The notes: generated by a model not told the origin, from the letters alone. DNA of 64,000 nucleotides from Xanthostigma xanthostigma (GCA_963575645.1 OY754467.1:7750001-7814000); one strand, 5' to 3'. Shown: positions 33,904 through 47,056, numbered from the stretch's first letter. Made by a program: numbers and translations.

Positions 33904-34353
33904 ACTAGAGCGTACAAACGTATGATAAATAAAAATCGTGTGTTTTTTATGCAACGGACCATTCATTCGTTCACGAAAGTAGACGATATGCCTGTGTGAA
34001 CGCACCTTTACACTTTGTTAATACAAACTAGAGCAGAATATTATAGCAAAGGTTTTAGAGTAGAACAAGTATAGGATCTCTAGCTTAGAGCACTCGTAGA
34101 CTTGTACGGGGAAGTCCCCTAATAGAGAATTCCAAGCCTGTATTTATTGCATTCAATAAAACACGAAACTCTTCTTAATATATACCGGATGCAACATCAA
34201 TCAAAAGGCCGACGCTTAAATATTTATCTTAATATAGGTACAAATCGATACAGAATTACCGGGGGCTGTAATCCATTGAATTATTAACCTTTTTTTTGTG
34301 GTTCGTCATTGGTCTACTTTTTTCGCAATCACAGTTTTATTTCTTGACGTTGG

Positions 34354-34660
34354 TATAATACGCGCCACGGATCTAAAAGGTTCGGACGTTAGTCACAAAC
34401 AGCGTCGCAATGGCACATTTTAGAGCCGTAGATACTCCTACCACCTCCCAGCTACCTGCACGGAACGTGCGCTCGTCGGTGATTGGCCGTGATCGCTCGT
34501 TGCCTTTGTCACTTGTCGCTTTCCTGCTTTAAAGTACAGTCGAGTACGCTATTGTCTAGTTGTTATTGCTATTTTAGTTTTGTTGAGTACAGACTGTACA
34601 AGCGCAAGCCCGCATTCGCATCTAACTTCCGAGCCTTTTACATTCCTGGCACGTATTATA
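34354..34660 (+). mobile_element. TIR MITE 'A', copy 3 (complete)
   Basis: Complete ~307 bp copy. Left TIR is tataatacgcgccacggatc and right TIR ends ggcacgtattata, which is its approximate reverse complement. TIR identity runs about 38 bp including the ttcgga.gttag box. A TA or TATA target duplication is possible. The family is not recognised. No coding capacity. Confidence 0.85.
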
Positions 34661-35043
34661 ATCTACATTTTTGCTTAGTGTAACTTCGATTATCCAAATT
34701 TGGTAACTACGTCAGATTTTCGTAAGTTTTTGAAGTAAATGTTCTTTTGCTACGGTAGGATAAAATTATGATGATTTATCAAAGTCAGTCAGTGCAATGC
34801 CAAATGACACTCGTATCGTGGAAACTATTTCGCCTAGACGTATCAAATTTGGAATAGTGCTTTTTTTTTGGTAACTCTAACCCCCTTAAAAAATAGAATC
34901 ATAACTAGTTTCGGATTTAGAGGGGGATCTAAAAGTACTCGAAATGGTACTTGTAAATTATTGCACGGCACGCTTCTTGCACTTAGATGACGCCAGATGG
35001 AGAGTTTTTGTGTGACGGATAGATCTATGAGTATGTTTTCAAG

Positions 35044-35329
35044 TAGGGTTACCATATGACAGGCGTTTGCCGCATTTGACAGGCATTTTAAGGTTTAGAC
35101 AAGCGTGCGGCCGGCATTGGTCTGAGACAGGCATTTTCAAATTTCGCGCCTATTAAAAAAAATAATGTCCTCTGACGAATATCAGTAATAAACATCCTTC
35201 TTCATTATTATCTGTTGGCTTTTACTTATTACCTATACAGCGTTTTGCTTTAGACAGGCATTTTTCTGAAAAATCAGGCATTTTAAGTACCATAGACAGG
35301 CGTCCTTCTATTTACATATGGTAACCCTA
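35044..35329. mobile_element. hAT MITE
   Basis: A 286 bp element, TIR tagggttaccatatg / catatggtaacccta. Perfect 8 bp target duplication TTTTCAAG (35036-35043 and 35330-35337). The interior has five copies of 'gacaggc'. Confidence 0.93.
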
Positions 35330-35559
35330 TTTTCAAGTCAATTTCAAAATCAGAAGTACGTACAAATTGCGTGCAAAACGAATAAACGAGGAAATGTAAT
35401 GAAATATATTTTGAAATCGATCCTGTCCTAGCGCAGCGGACTATCAAATCAAGAATTTCCACATGACTTACGAAGTTAATTAAAAAAACGGTGTGTAGGG
35501 GAGCGTAGGGTAATTGAAGCCTACTAAGGAAATTTGTCAATAAAAGTGATCATTTCAAA

Positions 35560-35660
35560 TAAATAAAATTATCGTCCAATTTTTTCAGACTATATATTGA
35601 CAAAAATTATAATTCAATAGATGACGTTTCGGTCCGGATTTGGATCTTCTTCAGAAATGA
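35560..35660 (-). repeat. Half of a foldback repeat with hammerhead-like core
   Basis: Same family as 4159-4429. Minus strand 35654-35623 reads CTGAAGA, A, GATCC, AAATCC, GGACC, GAAACGTC (4 of 5 stem pairs). No complementary arm nearby. Confidence 0.7.
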
Positions 35661-36106
35661 TCTAAAAAATACAAAACTTAATTAGTTTCTAATAGAATTA
35701 AGTTTGAATTTTTTATTATCGAAATATTATTGAAAAATTAATAACGAACAATTTTTGAAAAGTGATCATTGTTTAAATTCAAATATCGTTTCGTTAGACA
35801 TGTGAACTTTAGCTATTAAGCTATTAGAAAAAATCGACAAAAATCAATGAAAAAGATAACTTTGGTGAGAGCCATAAATCGCCCAAATTTGAAATGGGAG
35901 CCATTAAGTATTAGCATTTTCTAATGTTTCTCTAGTCCAAGCATATTTGTAGTGGTGCGCTCTCTTTTTCAAAAAATTGAATAAAAGTAAACTTCAAATA
36001 GTCCTAGGTATTTGGGGTTATGAGAGGTACTATGGGGTAATGAGAGCTATGCCGGCTCTCAATACCCGCAAACCACCTCGTAAAAAAATGTAATAATAAT
36101 ATTATT

Positions 36107-36430
36107 TAAAATAAATAAAATTGTCAACTAATTTTTTTCAGACCATATATTTACAAAAATTATATAAAAATATAAATCAAAGTAACAAAGGATGACGTTT
36201 CGATCTAGCTTTGGATCTTCTTCAGAAAAATCTAAAAAATATATAAATTAATTAGTATTAAGTTATTAATTATTATCTAATTGCACGAATGATAATGTTA
36301 GAATGAATCAAACATCCTTTGTTACTTTGATTTATATTTTTATATAATTTTTGTAAATATATGGTCTGAAAAAAATTGGTCGACAATTTTATTTATTTGA
36401 AGAGTTCTATTCAGACGTTAATCAAAGATT
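36107..36430. repeat. Foldback repeat with hammerhead-like core
   Basis: Left arm 'ataaataaaattgtcaacta' and right arm 'ggtcgacaattttatttatt'; the arms extend through 'cagaccatatatttacaaaa'. Minus strand 36225-36194 reads CTGAAGA, A, GATCC, AAAGCT, AGATC, GAAACGTC (4 of 5 stem pairs). Confidence 0.75.
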
Positions 36431-37329
36431 TGAATATTATTTAAACTTGACTTTTTGTCCCAAAATTCACAGTTGTTCTTGAAATAAGATAGATAAATCC
36501 ATATAATAGACGCATATTCATATTAATGATTTATTATTTTATTGCTTATACATACGCAAACAAACCGTATTTTTTTATAACCACGGAGCAAAAAAGACAA
36601 GACCGTCTCTCACGACAAAACGCGAGGCACTACGGAGATAAGCGCATGGGACGAACTTCGTCGATAATGCACGAACATTTCCGAGTACAGTGTGATCGAA
36701 CAGTAGCTATAGGAGCGTTCATTTAATTACCCACTGGCTCTCAATACCCCGGGCTCCCCTACTCGCTGCATTCTGAATGTATATTCAAAATAACATTTTA
36801 TTTTCTTTTACTGAAAATAGAGGCGTCTCTATCATTCAATTAATTAAAACCGTATACACAGATATAGTAGTTAAAAAAAACCGTTCGTTGTTTTGTAGCA
36901 CAACTTGGAAAATATAAATGTGACAAAAGTTGAACTCAAAGAGAGCTTAACTCAAAGAGTTGAAAACTCTCAGGAATCCGTTAAATTGAGGTCTTTTTCA
37001 TGTAACAAGTATTGCACATCAGTAATACGTCAGATACTTGGAATAGGAAGATAAGGAAAATGTTAGAAATATGTCCTTCGAATGGTATTAAATAATTCAT
37101 GATGGCAATGCGCTGTTCCAAAAGGACTATTGTAGAAAGCGCCAACTGTTGTTAGAACAAGAAAATATAAAGCAAAGAAAGATATCTATCCGCCTTCTGA
37201 TGGCTCCCACTTTGTATTAGTTACAGGGTGAAATTTAGTTACAAGGCGATATTTAGTCACTAGAATTTTTGGGCGAAATTTAGTTACTAGAATTTCGCTT
37301 AATGTATGTTTGCTCATCTACCAGGCGTC

Positions 37330-37920
37330 TCACGATGGCTAATTGTTTTACCATTCCAACCCAAAAGTGTGGAATAGAATGGAAGTGTGGAATAGGTCAA
37401 AAATCACTTTTCAAAATGTTCGTTTTGAGGTCCTCTGAAAATTATATTTTTAGAAAAACTCTGTTTGTCTGTTAGTCTGTGAACACGATATAAGTCAAAC
37501 GTATGAACGGATTGAAACCAAATTTTAAGAAGATGTTTGATACGCAAATGTGAAGAGTCCTATTGTCTTTGGGGAAAATCGGCGCATGCGCAAAAGAGAT
37601 ATATGCTGTAACTTTGTTTTTTTTTATAATAATGGTATACTTTTCATAACGGTTTATTATTCCATTTATTTTTTCAAAAAGTCAGCGCCATGAATTACTT
37701 AGACTACTAGTTACGCCAATAACTATTACACAACGTGTAATAGGTATATTATGTAGGTAAGCATGCCAACGAATAGCAAATATCATATTGAATACTAGCC
37801 ATTACCGGCATCACCTCACGCGATATCAGAAATTTTATTTTCTTTATTATACCATATCAAATGTCAATATTTTTAGAGTTGGAAATGTCCCGTCGCCCAA
37901 TTAGCTGAATTTTTTTTTTA
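37330..37920 (+). repeat. Repeat 'D', copy 1
   Basis: 'accattccaacccaaaagtg' start, 'gtctgttagtctgtgaacac', 'gcgcatgcgcaaaagagata', 'cgtcgcccaattagctgaat' end. The two ends are weakly inverted (ccattccaac / gttggaa.tg). Confidence 0.75.
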
Positions 37921-38384
37921 AACAGTTGCAAAGTTAGAGGGGGAAACTTCTATAATATGCCAATCTTAAATCAGAGGAGGTATAAGGTATTGGGAAAGTT
38001 CGTTGTTATTTCTTCTACTCCCTGTTGTGATCCATCCAGTATAAAAGAAATCCGTTGTGGAACATCTGTGATATCCCAGACGACAGAGCTTAACTCAAAC
38101 AGGATTAAGGAAGTTGTGTTTTATTAATTTCGCGCAATATACAAGGAAACACAAGCTATAACATACAACTTAGTCAAGAGAGACCTGTAACCTGTATGTC
38201 GAAAGCTCGTACAGTATTTAGAAGCTTTATCACTACGAACTTAATACTCATATGGCTCACCGGGTGCCCATACAATGTATAAATCATTAGCTGTGTGTAC
38301 AGACTAGATATAGTGTTGCCATTATAGTTTCAGCACCATAAACCGTATTAAAATTTTTGACGAAATTCGAAAATTATTATTTTT

Positions 38385-39065
38385 TTACCATTCCAACCCA
38401 CAAGTGGGGAATGGTACTAGTTTAGGTCAAAAATCACTTTTCAAAAATTTTACAATATTTTTCTGTTTTGAGGTCCCCCGAATCCAAAAATCATATTTTT
38501 GGAAAAACTGTGCGCCTGTTAGTCTGTGAACACGATACAGGTCAAACGGATGAGCAGACTGAAACCAAATTTTGGAAGGATGTTTGGTATGCAAATATGA
38601 AGAGCCCTATTCTTTTTGGGGAATATCGGCGCATGCGCAGAAGAGATATATGCTAAAACGGCGTTTTTGATATAATAATGGTATACTTTTCATAACGGCT
38701 TATTATTCTATTTATTTTTTCAAGAAAGTTTTGTTGAAAAAATTGTTTTCTAAACTTTATAGTTTCGGTAATATTTTGAAAATAAAAAAAAAAAATCAGC
38801 CGCTCTGGATCTGTTAGAAATAAACCAGTTAGGCATGGTTTGATTAATTTTTACATGACGTGGAACATAATATTATGTATAGGTGACCATGGCAACGAAT
38901 AGTTAATATCATATTGAATACTAGCCATTATCCGCGTCACCTCACGCGATATCAGAAATTTTATTCTCTTTATTATAATCAAATGTCAACATTTTTGAAG
39001 TTGGAATGGTCCCGTCGCCCAATTGGCTGGAATTTTTTCTATAAATATTGCAATTTGAACATATT
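38385..39065 (+). repeat. Repeat 'D', copy 2
   Basis: Same order of blocks as copy 1. It faces copy 3 at 39940, the pair forming a ~2.2 kb inverted arrangement. Confidence 0.8.
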
Positions 39066-39939
39066 TTGGATCATTGCAACGATGTCAAATTTTAGCCGTG
39101 GACAAATGGCACCAGATTTGAAAACATAATATTCGCATTCGCGAATATCAGTGAGTGATATTCTCCCTCGCGAATGTTAAAAAATTGACATTCGTTACAT
39201 CACCAGTCTGTACATACGTACGTCCGAGCTGTACAGGTCGCAAGTATTGACGGAATCACCTAGCGTTATTTTAACATGTTACTTAAGATTAAATTATTTT
39301 TTAAGTAGTCACAGTTGACTCTATCTCAGTACATGGAAATTTCTATTTTTTTTTTTCGCTTTTAACCCTTATCAAATTTCAGCTAGTAAAATATGTACAT
39401 AAAAATGAAAATACACGAAGAAACTGATTTATGTTTTTGCTGTGATTCCAGTTTGTTTTGATGACTTTCCGTGCATAATGAGGGTAGATAGCACCTAAAA
39501 TCCCACGCGTGCAGTGTTTAATTACCCGACATTTTGTGAACAGGAAAGAGGCATCGCTCAATTCCATTAATCACATTATTGACATCCTTGATCGACTTGC
39601 CGGACCTTTTATCAGTTCTGAATTCAGGTCTGGACTCAGGAATTAATATTGTTTTGTATTTTAGTAATTACGTATGTCCTCGATTTTCTCAGGAACTACT
39701 GTACCGATTTGAAAAATTATTCCACTGTTTAAAAGCCTAATGCGTTTCGAATAATATGGACTATATATAATTTCACTCACACTAAATGGGGACGAGCACT
39801 AAGCGATAATTTGAAGCAAGCCGAGAATATACGGTTCTTCCCTTAACAATAAAAAATATATGAAGACACCTGTCACTGGTTTTGGGCATTCCCCTCGACA
39901 AAATCAAGTAATGATCGAAATTGTTAAATAAACAGAAAA

Positions 39940-40560
39940 AAAAAATTCCAGCCAATTGGGCGACGGGACCATTCCAACTTCAAAAATGTTGATATTTGAT
40001 TAGGTATAATAAAGAAAATAAAATTTCTGATATCGTGTGAAGTGACGCTGGTAATGGTTAGTATTCAATATAATATTTGCTATTCGTTGCCATGGTTACC
40101 TATATAATATGTTCGACGTCAAAAATTAATCAAAACATGCCGAACTAGTTTATTTCTGACAGACTCATAAAACAAAAGAGCGGCTGATTTTTTTTATTTT
40201 CAAAATATTTCCGAAAATATAAAGTTGAGAAAAAAAAATTTTAACGAAACTTTCTTGAAAAAATAAGTAGAATAATAAGCCGTTATAAAAAGTATACCAT
40301 AACACCGTTATAGCATATATCTCTTCTGCACATGCGCCGATTTTCCCCAAAAACAATAGGGCTCTTCATATTTGCATACCAAACATCCTCCCAAAATTTT
40401 GTGTCAATCCGCTCATCCGTTTGACCTGTATCGTGTTCACAGGCTAACAGACGCACAGAGTTTTTACAAAAATATGCTTTTTTGGGTTCGGGGGACCTCA
40501 AAACGGAAAGATATTGTAAAATTTTCGAAAAGTGGTTTTTGACCTTAACTAGTAGGTAAT
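39940..40560 (-). repeat. Repeat 'D', copy 3
   Basis: Reverse complement of copy 2: 'ccaattgggcgacgggacca' at one end, 'gcacatgcgccgattttccc' and 'gacctgtatcgtgttcacag' further on. Confidence 0.8.
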
Positions 40561-41241
40561 TGTGAAGAAAGCATTTCGTAGACGTTCTTGTGAACGAGAT
40601 TATAGATTATAGAGGCTCAACAACCGAGGTCATTAGCGTATGCCGTATGACTTTGACGAATTACGTATGCAAAACTATTTTAAAAAATCTACACATGTTT
40701 AGAGTAGGTTTGCTCTCGTGAATTTTGCTTGGTAAATACGGACCTTCCGTAAATGGAGGGACAGAGTTCTGTCACAGCGAATAGAATTCAAGCCCCATCA
40801 GTTTCTCTACAAATCGATCAGTTTGTAATTAATTTTGTTTTATCCATTTAATAAAAAAAAAATAACGCTTGAAAGCGTTCTGCGACAATTACTCATTCTG
40901 AAGCTTTGTTTGACAAGTGTCCCATTTGGTTTTATAAAATAAAATGTTAGTTTCATTCGCATTTAAATAATATCAACACAATGGAGATATTTTTTTTTGT
41001 TTATTAACTTGTCACACCTTCCCCGTAATGTTGAATGTCTATTAATTAACTATATGAATCATTGCCTATCTACTCAATGTGCGGTGAGTGAACGCAACAA
41101 AGCGTATCGAAAATATATCTGCGTCTTTTTCTTTGATGTAATTCCCTGATTTCTCCGATGATAGGATTGGTTGATGTACTTGCATTCAATCTGAATAAAG
41201 TATCTCTGTTTCAAAAACTTTGTCTTTTTCTATGACGTTAA

Positions 41242-41345
41242 CATGGGCGTACCCAGCCAAGGAGGGGGAAAATTATAAATTTCTTAAGCCGGGTCCCCCG
41301 TGCTTGTTTTGCCCTCCTGGATACGCCAGTGCTTACGGCGTAAAA
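41242..41345. repeat. Repeat 'K', copy 2
   Basis: 'catgggcgtacccagccaag', 'tttcttaagccgggtccccc', 'ctggatacgccagtg'. The ends are weak inverted repeats (tgggcgtacccagc / ctggatacgcca), so this is probably a MITE. Confidence 0.6.
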
Positions 41346-41734
41346 AAAGACAAGTGTTTGCACCCTAATAGTTCGATTGCGATTTTATTCCAATGCTTAG
41401 TATAGAATAAAAGTATATGATGTAAACACAACATAATTCTCGGTTCAAAGATTTTACCCATGGCGGTGGTGAAACAGATGAACACGCACAACTCCCAGGG
41501 TGCTCTAAGATCTACATAAAATATGCGATACAAGGTGTTTGATTTAATCCCGCGGCAGGCGCCGGGATCATCCGGTAATCTATTTTTAGACGCAATCAAA
41601 CTACACGTATCTAATATTACACGATTTATATTGACTTCACTTGTAAGTTTGTTTGTATGTTTGTTTGTAACCTTCGTTTGGACTACAGCAAGTGGTTTAT
41701 TACTGTAGTATAATATGCCAGCACTGTAACTTAG

Positions 41735-42195
41735 CCGTGCGTTTTAAGGCACGGGTCTTCGCTGACGTCAACTCTCGGAATCACGGGTCGTGGGTTCTAA
41801 TCCCGTGCACGCCGAAAAAAAAATTGTTTTTTTTTTTCGGCAAATTTTTGACAATAAATCGAACTAAAAAGTGGAAAATAAATATAGTTTATAAAAAACT
41901 AAAAAACACGCTTTATATCGAACTAAAAAGTTAAAAATTATTTTTTTAAAATAAGCTTAAAACAATAATTAATAAAAAATACTAGTATTATTGTGAAAAA
42001 AGCGTGGGGCGCTCGATGTACGAAAATGTGGAACAAAGCACCCCACGTTTTTTTCACAATAATACTAGTATTTTTTATTCATTATTGTTTTAAGATTATT
42101 TTAAAAAAAAATATTTTTTATTTTTTAGTTCGATATAAAGCGTGGTTTTTTAGTTTTTTTTTACTATATTTATTTTCCACTTTAAAGTTCGATTT
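41735..42195. repeat. tRNA-headed foldback repeat 'G', copy 2
   Basis: The tRNA-like head is longer here: gccgtgcgttttaaggcacg, 'ggtcttcgctgacgtcaact', then 'cgtgggttctaatcccgtgc'. This resembles a tRNA with a long variable arm (Leu or Ser type). The foldback body matches 16700-17120. Not a working tRNA: the acceptor stem is not formed. Confidence 0.8.
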
Positions 42196-42214
42196 TTTAA
42201 TACTAGCAGAAATT

Positions 42215-42610
42215 TTATTTTTCTTCATGCCTCGGTCGAAAGTACGTACTTCCGGCAGCAATTTTCATGCATTGATGGGATTACACGCACTGATGTCGGA
42301 AGTACGTTTTTTCTACCGAGGTAAGAAGAAAAATAGTTATCATGTACACCGCTCCATGAAACTGCCGCCAGCCAATAGTCGCAAACAGCTGTCATTCGTG
42401 TTTTTACGTTTAACCTCAAAGCTGCTTGCTTGGAATTTATGTGTGTTTTTTTATAATTAATTGGCAATTAATTAAAGTAATTAATAAGCGTATTTTCACC
42501 GAAGTATAAAGAAAAATAGTATACACCACACGGGCAGAAAGTTAGAGAGCCTTGAATTGCGCGTTATGATGCGAGATGCAAGAATCTCAAACTTTCTGCC
42601 CTTGTGATGT
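42215..42610. repeat. Repeat 'J', copy 2
   Basis: The body ('aacagctgtcattcgtgttt', 'aacctcaaagctgcttgctt') is the reverse complement of 25080-25160. The tight hairpin ('cgggcagaaagtt...aactttctgcccttg', 42535-42605) is on the opposite side. It follows repeat G directly. Confidence 0.75.
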
Positions 42611-42628
42611 AATGTACTATTATCCATT

Positions 42629-43267
42629 GTATAATAATTTAAAAAAACTGCTGTAGTCCGTGGCGGAAATTATTTATTTGCAATAATAAATGTTCAACAA
42701 ACAGTAAAACACACAAACGAAAGCGTACTTCTTTAACTTAGCAGAAATAATAACGTTAACAGAAACAAAACTAATAGATCTAGATAATAAAATAAAGACT
42801 AAGTAACAGAAAATAAAGAGTCACTAAATTATACACAAAATATTCACAACACACAGGAACACAACACAAAGTTTATCAGCACACTTGTCTATTAACTATA
42901 TGTCATTTATTTAAAACCACTCACTAAAGTTATAATTTATTTCCACAGTATAATTTATGTCGTAATGCCAGAGCACTGTATCACGAACAGCTCGAATACT
43001 GACTGACCGACTTGTTCACTCTGCTTCCTTATATAGTTTTCGGTCCATGCTTCTAGAATGTTCGGGATGAATCGAGATTTCTTCTATTATTTCCTCCAAG
43101 CGATTCTAAGAAATCGGGTCTAACTTGCCTACCTGCTTTACACACCGAGTTCCTTTCCTTCACATGTATGTGTGTCTCCAAGGTCGGGTGTTCTGACCTG
43201 TTTCCATTGTTGTTGGTTCTAGTAGTTTCTAGCGAATTCCATAGGCGTCCTATCAGGCCACGCAACA
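42629..43267 (-). mobile_element. Solo LTR, same family as 11000-11633
   Basis: Shares long stretches with the 11000 copy (acacacaaacgaaagcgtac, 'ataataacgttaacagaaac', 'gtcactaaatt'). TATA-like 'ttatatagttttcgg' region near 43030 (minus-strand promoter side). Ends 'cacgcaaca' on the + strand. No clean target duplication. Open frames here on either strand are incidental. Confidence 0.75.
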
Positions 43268-43879
43268 ATAACTCAAATGGCAGTATTTTTGAAGTTGGAA
43301 TGATCCCGTTGCCCAATTGGCTGAAAGTTTTTTTGTTTACAAACGAGGAACAACGCGTATTGGCATTGCTTAAAATTATCGTGGAGCGATCTCCGTAGCT
43401 ATATCCGAAGTTAATCGAGCGAATTGCCGAACGCCGTCTGTATGTTCGTACGTAATATTGTGCCACATTTAAATTGGAAACTATCGCACGATTAAGTTAC
43501 GTGTGTTCGTAGGCGCTCTAATTTGTGATGGGAATAGGAACCAGGAATAGCGGGAATGGGTTGACGCACACTTTGATTAGCACATCTGTCAGAATTCATT
43601 CTCCCGTTACGCTCGGCTCTTCTTAACTGTTGCATGTCAAACCGCACTCGAATTTTAGTATCCGTACAAAACTGAATCACTTCGGTGTCCGCCCGTCCGT
43701 CTGTCCCATAGTCCAAATAAACTAAAAAAAGGGGACAACCTCGGAATGAAACGGAATAAGCTGAATATTTGTATAAACCTTTATTTTGGCATTCTAAATG
43801 TTATCTAAAAAAACTCATAAGGTCACTTAAATATTCAAGGTCAAAGGTCGCCAAAAAACTCTTTTGAAAATATCTCGCT

Positions 43880-44300
43880 TCCTTTGCCTCAAATCGTAAT
43901 TGTATTTATTATAAAATTTGTAGAGTTTAAAATTCTCTACAAATTTCGTCTTAAACAATTTTTTATACGTTTAACCGTTATAAGAATATTACTTATTAAA
44001 ATAATTCACCTAATTAATAACTCGTCGTTTTCTCTGAAAATATTTGACGTAAAAATGTGGAATTATGCACAGAAAGAGAGTGCGGTGGCCCAAAAACAGA
44101 CGTGAAGTATATAAAGTAGAATTTTTATTCTGGGGGTTAAATTCATGTGGTAAAAAAATTATGATTTTTAGGGTAACTATAATAATTGAATAAGAAATAA
44201 ATTGTATAACATTCTTAGTATTACCACGTATGGAATCACTTCTGTGCTTGGCCGTCTGTCAGAGGCGATTTTCTCTGAAAGCATTTGACATAAAAAAACA
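43880..44300 (+). repeat. Repeat 'F', copies
   Basis: 'tttctctgaaaatatttgac' (44028) and 'ggcgattttctctgaaagca' (44265) are two partial copies of the repeat seen at 5640-5830. Confidence 0.5.
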
Positions 44301-44414
44301 TGTTATTACAACAAAAAATACCGAAACAATTGTTATTAACACGGTTAGTTATTAATCTTAAAATACCTTTAAAATGATTCAGATACTTTTGAGCAGTATC
44401 TTCATTTTCATCAA

Positions 44415-44580
44415 ATAATAATGGCCCCCACGTAACCTATAAACGTGAAGTATTATAATATCTACAGTTGCTCTTGTGAATTTATTTGTGTTGTTTATTA
44501 ACATTTTGTAAAATGTACCTATAGTTTTAAAACATTAAAGTTAGTGGAAGTTTTGTGGACTATTACTTTGTGAAACTTTT
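44415..44580 (-). repeat. Dispersed repeat 'H', copy 2
   Basis: Reverse complement of 18660-18890: 'taacctataaacgtgaagta', 'gttgctcttgtgaatttatt', 'aacattaaagttagtggaag'. Further weak similarity runs to about 44800. Confidence 0.65.
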
Positions 44581-45309
44581 TTTTACGTTTACACTAACGC
44601 CATCGGTCGGATTTTGGGGTGAACGTCAAAAAATATTCAACAAAAAAAGCAAGGAGTATAGTGCAGCGTAACTAACTTTTCTATACCTGATAATTTGGTT
44701 AGTGAATTGAAAATAAATTTTATTTTAACGAATAAATTTGTTCCAAGACTAGTAACTTCTATCTTTAATAGTGTTCGGTGAATATTGGCATTAGATACAA
44801 GTTATTCGACTGCGATGCTTATTAGTCCGTATGATTTAAGATTAATTTGGACGTATGACAGTTTTCTGAACCATTAAATCAATGAGTGTGAGCATGTATA
44901 GCATAGAGAGGATCACGTATGTTGAATTTTAGTGCTGGGCTTTCACACCAGTCAACATGTGTTTTAAACTAATTATTGTTAATTATTTCCTACATCAAAA
45001 CGTGCACTGAAATCAGATATCCCACCGAGAATTCAATGTTTTGGATTTTAGTCCACTTTTATTATTATTTTATTGATACTAAACACATTAAATTTCCGTA
45101 ATTTCAATTCCTTGCGGATTTTTTTAATCCCCGATGCAAAAAGAGGGTTTTTATAAGTTTATCTATATTAGTTAGGAAGCTGACGCGCAAAAAAAACATG
45201 TCGTCCTAACCTTCTGCCGCTTAGTACCTACCTACATAATCTATTTAGGGAATTTAGAGCATTTTAAGATAGGGGGGATACAAAATTTCAAAGGTGGTAA
45301 AAAAAGGGT

Positions 45310-45745
45310 TAAATTGTACACACAATATTTGCAACACAGGAACACACCAACATTTATTTAACACACTTATTTATTAACCATATACAGTTCTATTTATTTC
45401 GTACACTATTATTTACACAGTTTATTGATTTATTTATCTTAGCAGTTACCTAAGCACTGTTCACTGACTGTTCACGTATATGACTGTCGCCGATCGTGAG
45501 CTATCTCGTGATTTATATAGGCGCTGGATCGTTCTTTCCTTTGTTGCTTTCATTGTTGTCTAGAATTTGGCAACAAAGCCCTTTTCACCTACGCATATTG
45601 TTGGAACATCTTAAGCCGATTGTTGTTGCCCCACAACAATATGTGTATCATTGTCAGAATGAGAGACAATGTGTGTCTTTGTTAGAATAACGAACTGATT
45701 GTCGTCTCGCGAAATTCTTTGTTGTCCCAGCGGGGAGATTTTAAC
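45310..45745 (-). mobile_element. LTR, diverged member of the same family
   Basis: 'taaattgtacacacaatatt', 'cacacttatttattaaccat', a TATA-like 'tgatttatataggcgctgga' and a terminal 'ttgttgtcccagcggggaga' block like the 11000 LTR's 'gtcgtcccaacagggag'. Confidence 0.6.
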
Positions 45746-46460
45746 AGTATGTTTTGCGTTTCAAATACAATAGCTCTATTGTTTTTTAAGAAAAACAATA
45801 TTTTCACGTGTTTTAAAAAAATGTAATCGAAAATTTATTTTTTTAATGAATTTGATTTTTTACATATTTATGCGAAAACAGATGTCTGCGTGCTAGTTTC
45901 TTGAAGTAATTTCCATTTTTTTGTGTTTGAGAGAAAAGAAGAAAATATTAATTAAAATTAAAAACTCCGTTACATTTCTATAGAACAATAATTTCTTTCA
46001 TAATTAAAAGCATTCAAAACATATTAATACACTAAAGGAAAATTTTAAATGCAATTTTCCATATAGTCGTTTAATTAAATGTAAATATACGGAAAAGTTT
46101 TATGAATGTCAACCGCATTAAATGAAAATGACAGCTTAACGTCAGAAACTGTTTAATGTTTCTGAACTTATCTCCTAACCACATTTTGTCTGTTAGCGAA
46201 AATCTGATGTGTAGAAAAGCGTCCTTTTAAAACATTAACATTTTTTTATTATAATAAGAGTGTACTTGCATTTTAAATAAAAGAAAATGTTTTATAATTT
46301 ACTAACGGTCCGATCCGGCTTCGCCCGAGTTTGTAGATTGCCACCGTTTTTTCGTCGACTTACGTTGCAAAAGTGGTCGCCACGAAAAGCGCTTTTATTT
46401 TAACGCAAAAATATGTAGCCTATGTCCGTCCTGAAGGTCCATTCTAAATATTGATGAAAA

Positions 46461-47056
46461 AAGCGAGTGTGCTTTAGACCGCACGACTGAAGTAAAACTT
46501 CTTCCTGCCATAATTATTTTAAATATATTTATTAATGCGTAAATACCTCAAATTTGCTCATGTTAAATTCATAAACGAACAATAATATGCAGTCGGATCG
46601 TCTCAAAGTTTATCGACCACAATATAACCTCACTCTACATATCTACAAAATATAATTTTTGATTAATTAATAGGCAAAATATGTATTTATATTTATTAGC
46701 ATAATTTTTAATACATTTAAAAGGATTTATTAACTACCCTACATTATTTCCCGTTACAAAATGCAACAAAATTCGATGAAATGTATTTTTGATACAAAAA
46801 AAAACCAGTTGTTTTCATTTTAAACGTCAAATTTTTGTATTAATGCTCCGTCTTTGTCGCACTCACTAATTTATATCTCCCTCTCAACTCCGATGATGCA
46901 CTTCCGTAAACGATTTCGTCAGGCATCGCGATGATGCACTTCCGTAAACGATTTCGTCAGGCATCGCGATGATGCACTTCCGTAAACGATTTCGTCAGGC
47001 ATTTACCAGCTTACTCCTCAAGTCAAACGTGCCTAAAGAAGTTTTACTTCAAAAAA
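46461..47056 (+). mobile_element. Element 'E', copy 1, defined by insertion into repeat I
   Basis: Begins gcgagtgtgctttagaccgc, 'gactgaagtaaaacttcttc' and ends 'ctaaagaagttttacttcaa' + A-run. The near-terminal gaagtaaaacttctt / aagaagttttacttc boxes are inverted. Non-coding. Contains a 38 bp minisatellite (46892-47003). Confidence 0.8.
46892..47003 (+). repeat. 38 bp minisatellite, 3 units
   Basis: gatgatgcacttccgtaaac, 'gatttcgtcaggcatcgc' starts at 46892, 46930 and 46968; the units are identical except the last two or three bases. Confidence 0.95.

Noticed and set aside
42993..43466. 137-residue minus-strand and 76-residue plus-strand open frames
   Set aside because: They lie largely within an LTR identified by comparison with 11000-11633, and no protein family is recognisable.
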